From positions 1-36,826 of the forward strand of contig JAFIHG010000016.1 of assembly GCA_017848795.1 (NCBI GenBank): a stretch of 36,826 bases of DNA, given 5' to 3'. A model generated the notes under the pieces. It searched no databases and was not told where the DNA came from. It saw only the letters and a list, made by a program, of their open reading frames with translations. Every line of letters begins with the position of its first letter. Position 1 is the stretch's first letter. Of this stretch, positions 24,732 through 32,633 are shown piece by piece. The DNA comes from Candidatus Nanopelagicales bacterium. Its GTDB lineage: Bacteria; Actinomycetota; Actinomycetes; S36-B12; CAIYMF01. The translations under genes and the position numbers were made by a program.

Positions 24732-26267
24732 TCAGCTTGCTTGTTGGGCGCGGCGGGCGTCGCGAGCCTGGTATCGGGGTACCGCGAAGCAGCCGGTGGC
24801 GTAGGAGAGGTTGATGCGGTAGCCGTCCCAGCGGCTGCCCGCGGCGGTGGGGTCGACATGTTCGTGCTCCTTCTCGACAGGTACATCGGTGTCGCACAGG
24901 GTCGAGGGATCGACGTGCTCAAGGAGTGGTTCGCCATGGCGGTAGAAGCGGAACCGGCCGTGCCCGAGCCGGTGGATGGTGAACTCGCCCTTGTGGTGGG
25001 CGGCGTGGTGCGCGCCGCAGAGCAGGATCAAGTTGTCCATGTCTGTCATGCCACCGCGCAGCCAGTGGTGAACGTGGTGGGCTTCCAGGTTCCAGGTCGA
25101 GTTGCAGCCCGGGTGGGCGCAATGCCCACCATCCCGGATCACCAGCGCCCGGTACTGGGAGTCGGAGACCAGGCGTTGGCTACGGCCGAGGTCGAGCACG
25201 TTGCGCGGGGAGTCGGGGTCGTGCACCACAACCCGGATCCGGCAGGAGCAGGCCAGTCGTTCCAGGACGTGGGCGGGGATGCCCGGGCCGTGCTCGAGCC
25301 GCCCGAGTGGGACCGGTCCGGGTAGCGGACGCGGCTCACGTGAGCCGCCCTCAACCTTGGGTTGCGGGTTCGCTGTGGCTCGTTCCGTGTTATCGCTGGG
25401 CGGGATCTCGACAAGCTCCACCAGCGGAGTCTCGACGCTGGCTGGGGCGGTGGCGTCGCGGCCGGCGTGTAGGTGCAGCACCAGCGCAGTGCGTTCGTGG
25501 CCGCGCAGCGCTCGCGGCGGCTGAGCAGAGTCCGTCATCGCCGAGAGTGCGATCTCGGCCAGGCGCACCAGGGCTTCGACATCGGAGAGTCGTTCGCCGT
25601 CCGGGGCGACCGACTGCACCGCCTGCAGCGCGGCATCGAGTAGGGCGCCGTGTTCCGGGTCCAGGCGGGCAGTCAGCCGGCGGCGGGCATCCCGATCCCA
25701 GCTGCGCGACAGCGACTCGCCCACCGGGTCGGCGGGGCGGATCGGGTCCTCCATCGTACGGTCGATGGTGCGCAACCCGAGAGCCAGGTCCTGCAACTGT
25801 TGCACCGTCCCGGACTCGGCCAGTGCCAGCAGGTCGTCGACCAACTCCGGTTCCTGGTCGGCGTCGACGGTGGTGGCGATGATCCGCGCGTGGGAGTACG
25901 AGATCCGACCCGCCGCCATCGAGGCAGCCAGCGGCGGATACGCGGCCAGGGCACGAGCCACCCGTACGTGGTCACGCGCGGTCCGGGCCGCGATCCCACA
26001 GTGATGGGACAACCAGCGGGTCGTCGACGGCAGCCCATAGGAGCTCGCACCGTCGATCGCGTCGAACTCGGCCACCAGCAGCAGCCAACGACACTGCGCC
26101 GACGCCACCCGACCCGCCAACGCGACGATCCGAGACCCGAGTTCCTTGGCGGCGAGGTCATCCGGCGTGCCACGGCCACCCGGCAACACCGCCAACGACG
26201 GCGCGCTACGGATCGTGTCCTGTCCAGGAACCGCAGTGAACATTACCGAATCAAGTAAATACGACAT
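24732..26267 (-). CDS. DUF222 / 13E12-family HNH endonuclease
   Basis: 511 residues. The N-terminal 350 residues are the helical DUF222 (13E12 repeat) region typical of multi-copy actinobacterial proteins. The HNH domain follows: GGHCAHPGCNSTWNLEAHHV, then WLRGGMTDMDNLILLCGAHH and AAHHKGEF, with zinc cysteines and the HH and H active-site residues present. These proteins are often scattered through actinobacterial genomes, and some behave as mobile or phage-derived genes; the function is unproven. It interrupts the pilus locus between the Fn3 gene and pilC. Start taken as ATG 26267; an ATG at 26243 is an alternative and neither has a good Shine-Dalgarno. The start region is unusually AT-rich for this window. 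The 205-nt gap to the Fn3 stop shows nothing clear. Confidence 0.85.
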   Translation of the reverse strand: MSYLLDSVMFTAVPGQDTIRSAPSLAVLPGGRGTPDDLAAKELGSRIVALAGRVASAQCRWLLLVAEFDAIDGASSYGLPSTTRWLSHHCGIAARTARDHVRVARALAAYPPLAASMAAGRISYSHARIIATTVDADQEPELVDDLLALAESGTVQQLQDLALGLRTIDRTMEDPIRPADPVGESLSRSWDRDARRRLTARLDPEHGALLDAALQAVQSVAPDGERLSDVEALVRLAEIALSAMTDSAQPPRALRGHERTALVLHLHAGRDATAPASVETPLVELVEIPPSDNTERATANPQPKVEGGSREPRPLPGPVPLGRLEHGPGIPAHVLERLACSCRIRVVVHDPDSPRNVLDLGRSQRLVSDSQYRALVIRDGGHCAHPGCNSTWNLEAHHVHHWLRGGMTDMDNLILLCGAHHAAHHKGEFTIHRLGHGRFRFYRHGEPLLEHVDPSTLCDTDVPVEKEHEHVDPTAAGSRWDGYRINLSYATGCFAVPRYQARDARRAQQAS

Positions 26268-26305
26268 ATGACCAGGTTAAGCGGGATCCCTGACAGCCCA
26301 CTTCG

Positions 26306-26335
26306 AGATCAACAGCTCACGTGAGCTGTTGATCT
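26306..26335. repeat. Perfect 30-bp palindrome upstream of the HNH gene
   Basis: The 15-nt half AGATCAACAGCTCAC (26306-26320) is followed without a gap by its exact complement (26321-26335), with CACGTG at the centre. It lies 39 nt upstream of the HNH start, in the 26268-26588 gap between that gene and the pilC stop. An operator is possible. No gene is seen in the gap; the 87-codon open frame at 26277-26540 looks random. The GTTGATC arm resembles the hairpins at 31.5 and 32.6 kb. Confidence 0.75.
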
Positions 26336-26588
26336 TGAGGTCGAGTTCAATCCATCCTGTATGACCGAACCTGCCACGCGGAGTCCGGCGGCGGATCCTC
26401 GATTCGGCGAGTTCGGCCCCTCGGATTGCGGTAGGTAGGAGCGCGTGAAGAACGCGAATAACATGTTGCGATGAATCAAGTGTCGGAACTCGCGCAACGG
26501 GCCCGCTCAACAGGTTGATCAGCACCGCGGCATCGAGCACCGAGACGGCTCGTCCACCGTGGGAGGCTCGACCGCGCCGGCAGTCTCG

Positions 26589-27815
26589 CTACTTGATGAG
26601 GTCGAAGACCTTGAAAATCGGCATGTAGAGGGCGATGATCATCGACCCGATGATGCCGCCGAGGAAGGCGATCATCAGCGGCTCGATCAGCGACGCGAGC
26701 GCCTCAGTCGTCGCCTCGACCTCTTGGTCGTAGAAGTCCGAGATCTTGTGCAGCATCGTGTCGAGAGCGCCGGTGTCCTCGCCGACGGCAAGCATCTGCA
26801 CGACCATCGGCGGGAACACTGGGTGCTTCTCCAGTGGCTCTGAGAGGCTTTCGCCGCCCCGCACGCTCTCCTGCACGTCCCGCACCGCGTTGCGCACGAC
26901 GACGTTGCCGGCAGTGTCGGCGACGATGTCGAGGCTCTGCAGGATCGGTACGCCTGAAGAGATCATCGTGCCGAGGTTGCGGGTGAACCGGGACAGCGCG
27001 ATCTTCTGGAAGAGAGTGCCGAACACCGGTAGCTTGAGCTTCAGCGGGTCGAGCTTGTTGCGCACCCAGTCCTTGTGCTTGACCCGGTGCCACACGACGT
27101 ACAACACGATCAGCGCCACCAGGATGATCGGACCGCCCGTCTTGAGGCCGTTCGACATCACAACAAGAACTTGTGTCGGCGCGGGAAGCTCCCCACCGAG
27201 GTTCTTGAACATGTCAGCGAAGGTCGGGACGACGAAGATGAGCATGCCGACGACGGCGAGGATCGCGAGCACGAACACGACGACCGGGTAGGTCATCGCG
27301 GACTTGATGCGAGACCGCAGCTTGTGCTCTGCCTCGAAGTTCTCCGCCACCTGGATCATGACACCGTCCAGGAAGCCGCCGACTTCGCCGGCCTTGATCA
27401 TGTTGATCATGAGCGGCGGGAAGTAGTCGGGGTGCTTGGCCATCGAGGCCGAGAGTGCGTTGCCGACCTCGACGTCCTGCCGTACGGCGGTGAGGATCTT
27501 GACGAAGTCCTTGTTCTCCGTCTGCTCCTCGAGGATCGTGAGCGCCCGAAGCAGCGAGAGCCCGGAGTTCAGCATCGTGGCGAACTGCCGGGAGAAGACG
27601 GCCAGCTCCTTGAGCTTGACCTTGCTGCCGAGCTTGGGCAGCTTGATCTCCATCTGCATGCCACTGGTCTTGACCTCGGAGATCTTGACCGGGGCGTACC
27701 CCATGCCCTTGAGCTTCGTGGCGACGGCGGCCGGTGAGTCGGCCTCGATCTTGCCCGTGACGACCTTGCCCGAGCGGTCGCGTACGGCGTACTCGTAGGT
27801 GGCGGTTGCAGCCAT
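26589..27815 (-). CDS. pilC: Type IV pilus inner-membrane platform protein PilC
   Basis: 408 residues, full length. Two repeated GspF/T2SSF domains: the first around FSRQFATMLNSGLSLLRALT and the second around FTRNLGTMISSGVPILQSLD. Three membrane segments lie at about 175-195, 225-245 and near the C-terminus (AFLGGIIGSMIIALYMPIF). The N-terminal part (YEYAVRDRSGKVVTGKIEA) is the usual PilC leader. It serves as rotor platform under PilB and PilT. Starts 24 nt after the pilT stop, in a pilB-pilT-pilC operon; the conserved E/N residues of the family are intact as far as can be judged. Confidence 0.96.
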   Translation of the reverse strand: MAATATYEYAVRDRSGKVVTGKIEADSPAAVATKLKGMGYAPVKISEVKTSGMQMEIKLPKLGSKVKLKELAVFSRQFATMLNSGLSLLRALTILEEQTENKDFVKILTAVRQDVEVGNALSASMAKHPDYFPPLMINMIKAGEVGGFLDGVMIQVAENFEAEHKLRSRIKSAMTYPVVVFVLAILAVVGMLIFVVPTFADMFKNLGGELPAPTQVLVVMSNGLKTGGPIILVALIVLYVVWHRVKHKDWVRNKLDPLKLKLPVFGTLFQKIALSRFTRNLGTMISSGVPILQSLDIVADTAGNVVVRNAVRDVQESVRGGESLSEPLEKHPVFPPMVVQMLAVGEDTGALDTMLHKISDFYDQEVEATTEALASLIEPLMIAFLGGIIGSMIIALYMPIFKVFDLIK

Positions 27816-27839
27816 GACCGGTGGTCCTCTCCCTCGCCG

Positions 27840-29582
27840 TCAGGCCCGGCCGCAGAGCCGGTTGAAGTCTTCCATGTGGTGACACTTCTCCAGGCCGACC
27901 TCGTACGTGATCTTGCGGGTGCGTACGAGCTCGGCGAGGTGCTGGTCCATCGTGTGCATGCCGTGCTGCGCGCCGGCCTGCATCACCGAGTAGATCTGGT
28001 GGGTCTTGCCCTCGCGGATCAGGTTCCGGATCGCCGGCGTGACCACGAGAACCTCGGTCGCTACCACTCGCCCGCGGCCGTCCGCGGTCTTGGCGAGCGT
28101 CTGACAGACCACGCCCTGCAGCGCCATCGACAGCTGCGCGCGTACCTGTTGCTGCTGGTGCGGCGGGAAGACGTCGATGACACGGTCGATCGTCTGCGCT
28201 GCGTCCTGGGTGTGCAGTGTCGCGAAGACCAGGTGGCCGGTCTCGGCCGCGGTCAGCGCCACCGAGATCGTCTCCAGGTCGCGCATCTCACCGACCAGGA
28301 TGATGTCGGGGTCCTGGCGCAGTACGTGCTTGAGCGCGTTGGAGAACGACCAGGTGTCCTCCCCCACCTCGCGCTGGTTGATCAGACAGCTCTTGTGCTT
28401 GTGGAGGAACTCGATCGGGTCCTCCACGGTCATGATGTGCTCCTGGCGCGTACGGTTCGCCAGGTCCACCAGCGACGCCAGCGTCGTCGACTTGCCGGAC
28501 CCGGTCGGACCGGTCACCAGCACGAAACCACGCGGCAGGCCTGCGAAGTTCGCCACGGCCGGCGGGATCCCCAACGACTCCAACGTCTTGATCTCGAACG
28601 GGATGACACGGAACGCCGCCCCGATCGCGTCGCGCTGCTTGTAGATGTTCACCCGGAAGCGGGCCCGTCCCGGCAGCTGGTACGCGAAGTCGAGCTCGAG
28701 GTCCTCCTCGAACTTCTCCCGCTGGGTCTGGGTGAGCGCGGCGTACAGCACCCGCTGCAGCACCTGCGGGGTCAGCTTGGCGAAGTCGTCCAGCGGTACG
28801 AGCGACCCGGACAACCGGATCATCGGCGGCGCCCCGGCGGTCAGGTGCAGGTCGGAGGCGTTGCGGTCCAGCATGACCCCGAGTGCCTCGGCCAGCGAGA
28901 AGTCGTCCTCCTCGACCTGCGCCTCGGTCGTCGCCCGCCCGTGTCCGGGCGGCGGTACGACCGGCTCGGGCAGCACCTCCACCTCGAGCACGTCCGGCCG
29001 CATCGGGTTCTCGGCGTGCGGCAAGCCCATGAGCGGGTCGAGCGTCGGCACCTCGACAGGTGCCTCCGGCTCGGCGAACGCGAACCCGCTGACCGTGTCG
29101 GCTTCCGACGGCCCGGAGTCCGCCTGCGGCTGCTCGGCGATCGGTCCCTGTTCCCCCGCGGCGGTGAACAGCTCGCCCTGGGGCTGCGTCTCATCGACGG
29201 GCTGCGCCTCGGGCTGCCACGCCAGCTGTTCGGGCTGCGCCCACTCCTGCGGTTGCGGAGCCTGCTGCCATTCCTGCGGCGGCGCCGCGTGCCGGGGCCC
29301 GTGCTGCTCGGCCGGCTCGGGGGCCGGCTGGTACGCCTGCGGCTCGGCCGGGACCGGCGCGGGCGCCTCGGCGGGCTGCGCGACCGGGGGTGCGTACGCC
29401 TGGACGGGGGCCTCGCCGTTCGGGGCGTACGGGGGCGCGTCTGCGGGCGGCGCCTCGGCAACCATCGCCGGCTCGGGCTCGGGGGCCGGCTCCGGCGCGG
29501 GCTCCATGCCCGGCGGGTAGAAGACGCCCGACGGTGGGTACGACGGTGTGCTGGTCGGTGCCTGGTACGGCGTGGTCTCCAC
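27840..29582 (-). CDS. pilT: Type IV pilus retraction ATPase PilT with long Pro/Ala/Glu-rich N-terminal extension
   Basis: 580 residues, about 220 longer than usual PilT (about 340-370). The first 215 or so residues are low-complexity (Pro, Ala, Glu, Gln), probably disordered. The ATPase then starts at LAEALGVMLDRNASDLHLTA and has Walker A GPTGSGKSTTLASL, Asp box RQEHIMTVEDPIEFLH, Walker B DPDIILVGEMRD, His box GHLVFATLHTQDA, and the PilT signature AIRNLIREGKTHQIYS. It should power pilus retraction and twitching. GTG at 29582 follows GGGAGAG. The extension is in frame with no alternative start near the core. A folded leader lies upstream (29591-29647); pilB is 225 nt upstream. Confidence 0.93.
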   Translation of the reverse strand: METTPYQAPTSTPSYPPSGVFYPPGMEPAPEPAPEPEPAMVAEAPPADAPPYAPNGEAPVQAYAPPVAQPAEAPAPVPAEPQAYQPAPEPAEQHGPRHAAPPQEWQQAPQPQEWAQPEQLAWQPEAQPVDETQPQGELFTAAGEQGPIAEQPQADSGPSEADTVSGFAFAEPEAPVEVPTLDPLMGLPHAENPMRPDVLEVEVLPEPVVPPPGHGRATTEAQVEEDDFSLAEALGVMLDRNASDLHLTAGAPPMIRLSGSLVPLDDFAKLTPQVLQRVLYAALTQTQREKFEEDLELDFAYQLPGRARFRVNIYKQRDAIGAAFRVIPFEIKTLESLGIPPAVANFAGLPRGFVLVTGPTGSGKSTTLASLVDLANRTRQEHIMTVEDPIEFLHKHKSCLINQREVGEDTWSFSNALKHVLRQDPDIILVGEMRDLETISVALTAAETGHLVFATLHTQDAAQTIDRVIDVFPPHQQQQVRAQLSMALQGVVCQTLAKTADGRGRVVATEVLVVTPAIRNLIREGKTHQIYSVMQAGAQHGMHTMDQHLAELVRTRKITYEVGLEKCHHMEDFNRLCGRA

Positions 29583-29590
29583 GGGCTCTC

Positions 29591-29647
29591 CCGGTCAGGT
29601 CGTGTCAGCACCCACCGCGGCGGTGGGTTCCCCTCCGACCTGATCGG
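29591..29647 (-). promoter_or_regulatory. Two-stem structure in the pilT leader
   Basis: CCGGTCAGGTCG (29591-29602) pairs, with one mismatch, with CGACCTGATCGG (29636-29647). Inside, CCCACCG-CGG-CGGTGGG (29611-29627) forms a second hairpin. The 3' arm covers the region just before the pilT GTG, close to its Shine-Dalgarno. It could be an attenuator between pilB and pilT. Confidence 0.45.
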
Positions 29648-29756
29648 CCCGATCGGGTGAGTCCTTGAGCCCGTACGACTGACGGCGCCCCGCCGACCTT
29701 CACCCGTTCAGCCGCGCCACCCTCGTCGAGCGGCCCGAACCTCAGGTGCGGCCGGT

Positions 29757-29779
29757 CTCGGTGGGGCTCGACCACCGAG
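29757..29779 (-). terminator. Hairpin after pilB
   Basis: CTCGGTGG (29757-29764) pairs with CCACCGAG (29772-29779) around GGCTCGA, 28 nt past the pilB stop. The GCTCGACCACCGAG part matches the core of the dispersed repeats at 3078-3203 and 32994-33119, so it may be a relic of that family used as a terminator. Confidence 0.5.
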
Positions 29780-29806
29780 GCTCGACTTCCGAGGAGCGCG
29801 TACGGT

Positions 29807-31477
29807 TCAGGCGACCACGCGGAAGATCTCGTCGATCGTGGTGATACCGGCGGCCGCCTTGCGCAGGCCGTCCTCGCGCAGCAGCCGCATCCCGTTGCTG
29901 ATCGCGCTCTCGCCGATGGTGGTCGCCGAGGCGTGCTGCACCGTCAGCCGTTCGATCTCCTCTGTCACCGCCATCACCTCGTGCAGCGCCAGGCGGCCCT
30001 TGTAGCCGGTCTTGGCGCAGTTGCTGCAGCCCACCGGGCGGTACAGCGTCGGCAGCGGCTCCCCCGGGTTCCAGCCGGGGAAGCTCAGGGAGACGAGCTG
30101 CTCCTCGGTCGGCTCGTACGGCTCCTTGCACTTCTCGCAGAGCTTGCGCGCGAGCCGCTGCGCCAGTACGCAGTCCAGCGCCGACCCGACGAGGAACGGC
30201 TCGATGCCCATCTCGGTGAGCCGGGTGATCGAGCTCGGGGCGTCATTGGTGTGCAGCGTCGAGAGCACCAGGTGACCGGTCAGCGACGCCTCGATGGCGA
30301 TCTGCGCGGTCTCGTGGTCGCGGATCTCACCGATCAGCACGATGTCGGGGTCGGAGCGCAGGATCGACCGCAGCGCGGAGGCGAACGTCAGTCCCGCCTT
30401 GACGTTCACCTGCACCTGGTTGATGCCCCCGAGGCGGTACTCGACCGGGTCCTCCACGGTGATGATGTTGACCTCGGGCCGGTTCACCACGTTGAGCGTC
30501 GCGTACAGCGTCGTGGACTTGCCGGACCCGGTCGGACCGGTGACCAGGATCATCCCGTACGGCTTGACGAAGCTCTGCGAGTAGATGTCGTAGTTGTGGT
30601 CGGAGAACCCGAGGTCGGCCAGGTCCATCTTGGCCGTCGAGTTGTCCAGGATCCGCATGACGACCTTCTCGCCCCACACCGTGGGCAGGGTCGCAACGCG
30701 CAGGTCCACCTTCTTGCCGTGCGCGGTGACCGAGAGCCGGCCGTCTTGCGGGATGCGGCGCTCGGCGATGTTGATGTCCGCCATGATCTTCAGGCGGCTG
30801 ATGACGCCGGACTGGATGCTGCGCGGCGAGCGCATCGTCTCGTGCAGTACGCCGTCGATGCGGTACCGCACGCGCAGGTCGTGCTCGGTGGGCTCGAGGT
30901 GGATGTCGGAGGCGCGGTCCTGGATCGCTTGGGTTATCAGCAGGTTCACGAACTTGACGATCGGGGCGTCGTCGACCGCGGCCTTGACGTTGGAGAGGTC
31001 CTCGTCCTCGTCGTCCAGGCTGTCGATCTCGCTGGACAGGTCGTCGAGGGCGTCGTCCGCGCGGTAGTACCGGTCGATCGCGGCGAGCACGTCGTTGCGG
31101 GTCGCGACGACCGGCTTGATGTCCGAGTGGCTGATGCCGCGCAGGTCGTCGATCGCGAAGACGTTGGCCGGGTCGGCCATCGCGACGACGAGCTTGCCGT
31201 CCTCGTACCCGATCGGGATCGCGGTGTGCCGGCGCGCCACGTGTCCCGGTACGCGCGCCAGCGCCGACCCGTCGACCTGGACGTCGCCGAGGTCGACGAA
31301 GCGCATACCGATCTGGGCGGCCAGGGCCGCGACAAGCTGTCCCTCGGTGAGGATGCCGCCGTCCACCAGGACCCGGCCCAGGCTGCGGCCGAGCCGATGC
31401 TGCTCGTCGACCGCGTGCGTGAGCTGATCCGGTGTGACCAGCCCACCTTCGAGCAGGACGTCGCCGAGCTGTTTCAC
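29807..31477 (-). CDS. pilB: Type IV pilus extension ATPase PilB with MshEN domain
   Basis: 556 residues. An N-terminal MshEN-type domain (about 1-130) includes QLGDVLLEGGLVTPDQL and, 30 residues on, SLGRVLVDGGILTEGQL, the repeated pattern that binds c-di-GMP in MshE; the first Arg of that motif is Gln here. The ATPase core has Walker A GPTGSGKSTTLYATL (about 315), the Asp box NIITVEDPVEYRL, Walker B DPDIVLIGEIRD, His box GHLVLSTLHTNDA, and a zinc tetrad CEKC and CSNC. It drives pilin polymerisation on PilC. First gene of pilB-pilT-pilC; a 76-bp hairpin element (31522-31597) lies 45 nt upstream of its start. Confidence 0.96.
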   Translation of the reverse strand: MKQLGDVLLEGGLVTPDQLTHAVDEQHRLGRSLGRVLVDGGILTEGQLVAALAAQIGMRFVDLGDVQVDGSALARVPGHVARRHTAIPIGYEDGKLVVAMADPANVFAIDDLRGISHSDIKPVVATRNDVLAAIDRYYRADDALDDLSSEIDSLDDEDEDLSNVKAAVDDAPIVKFVNLLITQAIQDRASDIHLEPTEHDLRVRYRIDGVLHETMRSPRSIQSGVISRLKIMADINIAERRIPQDGRLSVTAHGKKVDLRVATLPTVWGEKVVMRILDNSTAKMDLADLGFSDHNYDIYSQSFVKPYGMILVTGPTGSGKSTTLYATLNVVNRPEVNIITVEDPVEYRLGGINQVQVNVKAGLTFASALRSILRSDPDIVLIGEIRDHETAQIAIEASLTGHLVLSTLHTNDAPSSITRLTEMGIEPFLVGSALDCVLAQRLARKLCEKCKEPYEPTEEQLVSLSFPGWNPGEPLPTLYRPVGCSNCAKTGYKGRLALHEVMAVTEEIERLTVQHASATTIGESAISNGMRLLREDGLRKAAAGITTIDEIFRVVA

Positions 31478-31521
31478 GGCTTCTTGCTTCGGCAGATCGG
31501 GTGAACGTCTTGACGGCGCCG

Positions 31522-31597
31522 TCGTTGATCAAGGAGAAGGTGACGTTTTGGATCTTCGTACGGTGATCGAAAACGTCACCTTCTCCTTGATCAACGA
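31522..31597. repeat. 76-bp hairpin element (28-bp perfect stem), copy 1
   Basis: Arms 31522-31549 and 31570-31597 are perfect complements, containing GTTGATCAAGGAGAAGGTG. After one mismatch, four more pairs (GATC) close a 10-nt loop, TTCGTACGGT. It matches the element at 32562-32633 in opposite orientation. It overlaps the last codon and TGA of the DUF559 gene, so it can terminate that gene and lies upstream of pilB. Confidence 0.92.
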
Positions 31598-32532
31598 GCG
31601 GCCCAGCCGCGGGACATGAGGGCGGTACGGATCTCGTGCAGGATCCGGTCCGGGTGCCGCGCGAGCACGTCCGCCGTATAGACCAGCACCAGCCAGCCCG
31701 CCTGGGCCAGCTGGTTGCGGCGTACGGCGTCCTTGCGGCGTTGTCGCTCGTCGAGATGCACCGCCCCGTCGTACTCGACCAACACCCGGTACGCCCGCCA
31801 GACCAGGTCGCCCTCGGCGAGGAACCCACCGTGCCGGTCGTGCACGACGGCGTTCGGCTCCGGGTCGGGGAGCGGGGAGAGGCAGATGCGGGCGCGCAGC
31901 CGGCTCTCCTGCGGCGACCGGCCCCGCGCGTCCAGCAACTCCCGTGCGCGCCGGGCCGTCCGTACGCCGCGCCGGCGCCCCGCCCACCCGACCACGGCCG
32001 CGAGCTCGTCCTTCGTGGCGAGACCCCGGCGCAGGACGACGTCGCCGACCGCGACCAGGTCGGGGACGCCCAGCACCGCGCCGAGGTCGAGGAACGTACG
32101 CGCCGGCGAGGTGACGCGCCGTCCCGCCCAGTTCCACACGTGCTCGGCCGGCAGCAGGCACAGCCGGCACTCGAGGCCCTCGACGTCGACGGTGCTGCCA
32201 CCGACCGCGGCCATCAGCTGCGGTCTCGGATCGTCCGATCCGGGGAACCGGGCCGGAAGCGGCAGCTCGTACAGCTGTGCCGCCGTACGGCCCGACAGCG
32301 CGGCGCCCGCCGGTGCAAGCAGCAGCGCGGCGTCGCACCGCACGCCCAGGTCCGGCGGCACCGCCGCGTCGACGCGTACGCCACGCAGCGGAGCACGCAG
32401 GCGCGGCGATCGATACCGGCGGTATTGCGGGTCGGCGCGACGTACCCGTATCGGCTCCATGCGCCGACGCTGGCCGCCTGACTGTGCGAAGTCCGCCCGG
32501 CAAGATCGTTCGGTGGACGACGCGACAGCCAT
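31591..32532 (-). CDS. AbiEi/DUF559-like protein (PD-(D/E)XK nuclease fold)
   Basis: 313 residues. An N-terminal winged-helix-like part with GAALSGRTAAQLYELPLP is typical of AbiEi-type or transcriptional-regulator-like DUF559 proteins in actinobacteria. The C-terminal third resembles the Vsr-like DUF559 nuclease fold: LVWRAYRVLVEYDGAVHLDE, then DAVRRNQLAQAGWLVLVYTA, with Glu/Asp residues where the active site is expected (EADLV-type strand seen as AEGDLVW). The function is unknown; abortive infection or DNA repair roles are guesses. It is flanked by inverted copies of a 72-76 bp hairpin element, and its stop codon (CGT TGA) lies in the element arm. Start 32532 is uncertain; an ATG at 32460 is equally possible. 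Confidence 0.65.
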   Translation of the reverse strand: MAVASSTERSCRADFAQSGGQRRRMEPIRVRRADPQYRRYRSPRLRAPLRGVRVDAAVPPDLGVRCDAALLLAPAGAALSGRTAAQLYELPLPARFPGSDDPRPQLMAAVGGSTVDVEGLECRLCLLPAEHVWNWAGRRVTSPARTFLDLGAVLGVPDLVAVGDVVLRRGLATKDELAAVVGWAGRRRGVRTARRARELLDARGRSPQESRLRARICLSPLPDPEPNAVVHDRHGGFLAEGDLVWRAYRVLVEYDGAVHLDERQRRKDAVRRNQLAQAGWLVLVYTADVLARHPDRILHEIRTALMSRGWAAR

Positions 32533-32561
32533 CCCGCCTGTGGACGACGTGGGTGGCCATT

Positions 32562-32633
32562 GTTGATCAAGGAGAAGGTGACGTTTTCGATCACCGAACC
32601 AAGATCGGAAACGTCACCTTCTCCTTGATCAAC
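32562..32633. repeat. 72-bp hairpin element, copy 2 (inverted)
   Basis: Arms 32562-32592 and 32603-32633 pair over 31 positions with a single G-T wobble around the loop ACCGAACCAA. The reverse complement of this copy matches 31522-31597 almost base for base, so the two are in opposite orientation around the DUF559 gene. It overlaps the stop codon of the ORF at 32629. Confidence 0.92.

Noticed and set aside
26277..26540. 87-codon minus-strand ORF upstream of the HNH gene
   Set aside because: It has no family signature, reads through the 30-bp palindrome, and has no ribosome-binding site.
31522..32633. Composite transposon around the DUF559 gene
   Set aside because: No transposase, target-site duplication or insertion-sequence ends were found; only the hairpins are shared, so it is reported as a repeat observation instead.
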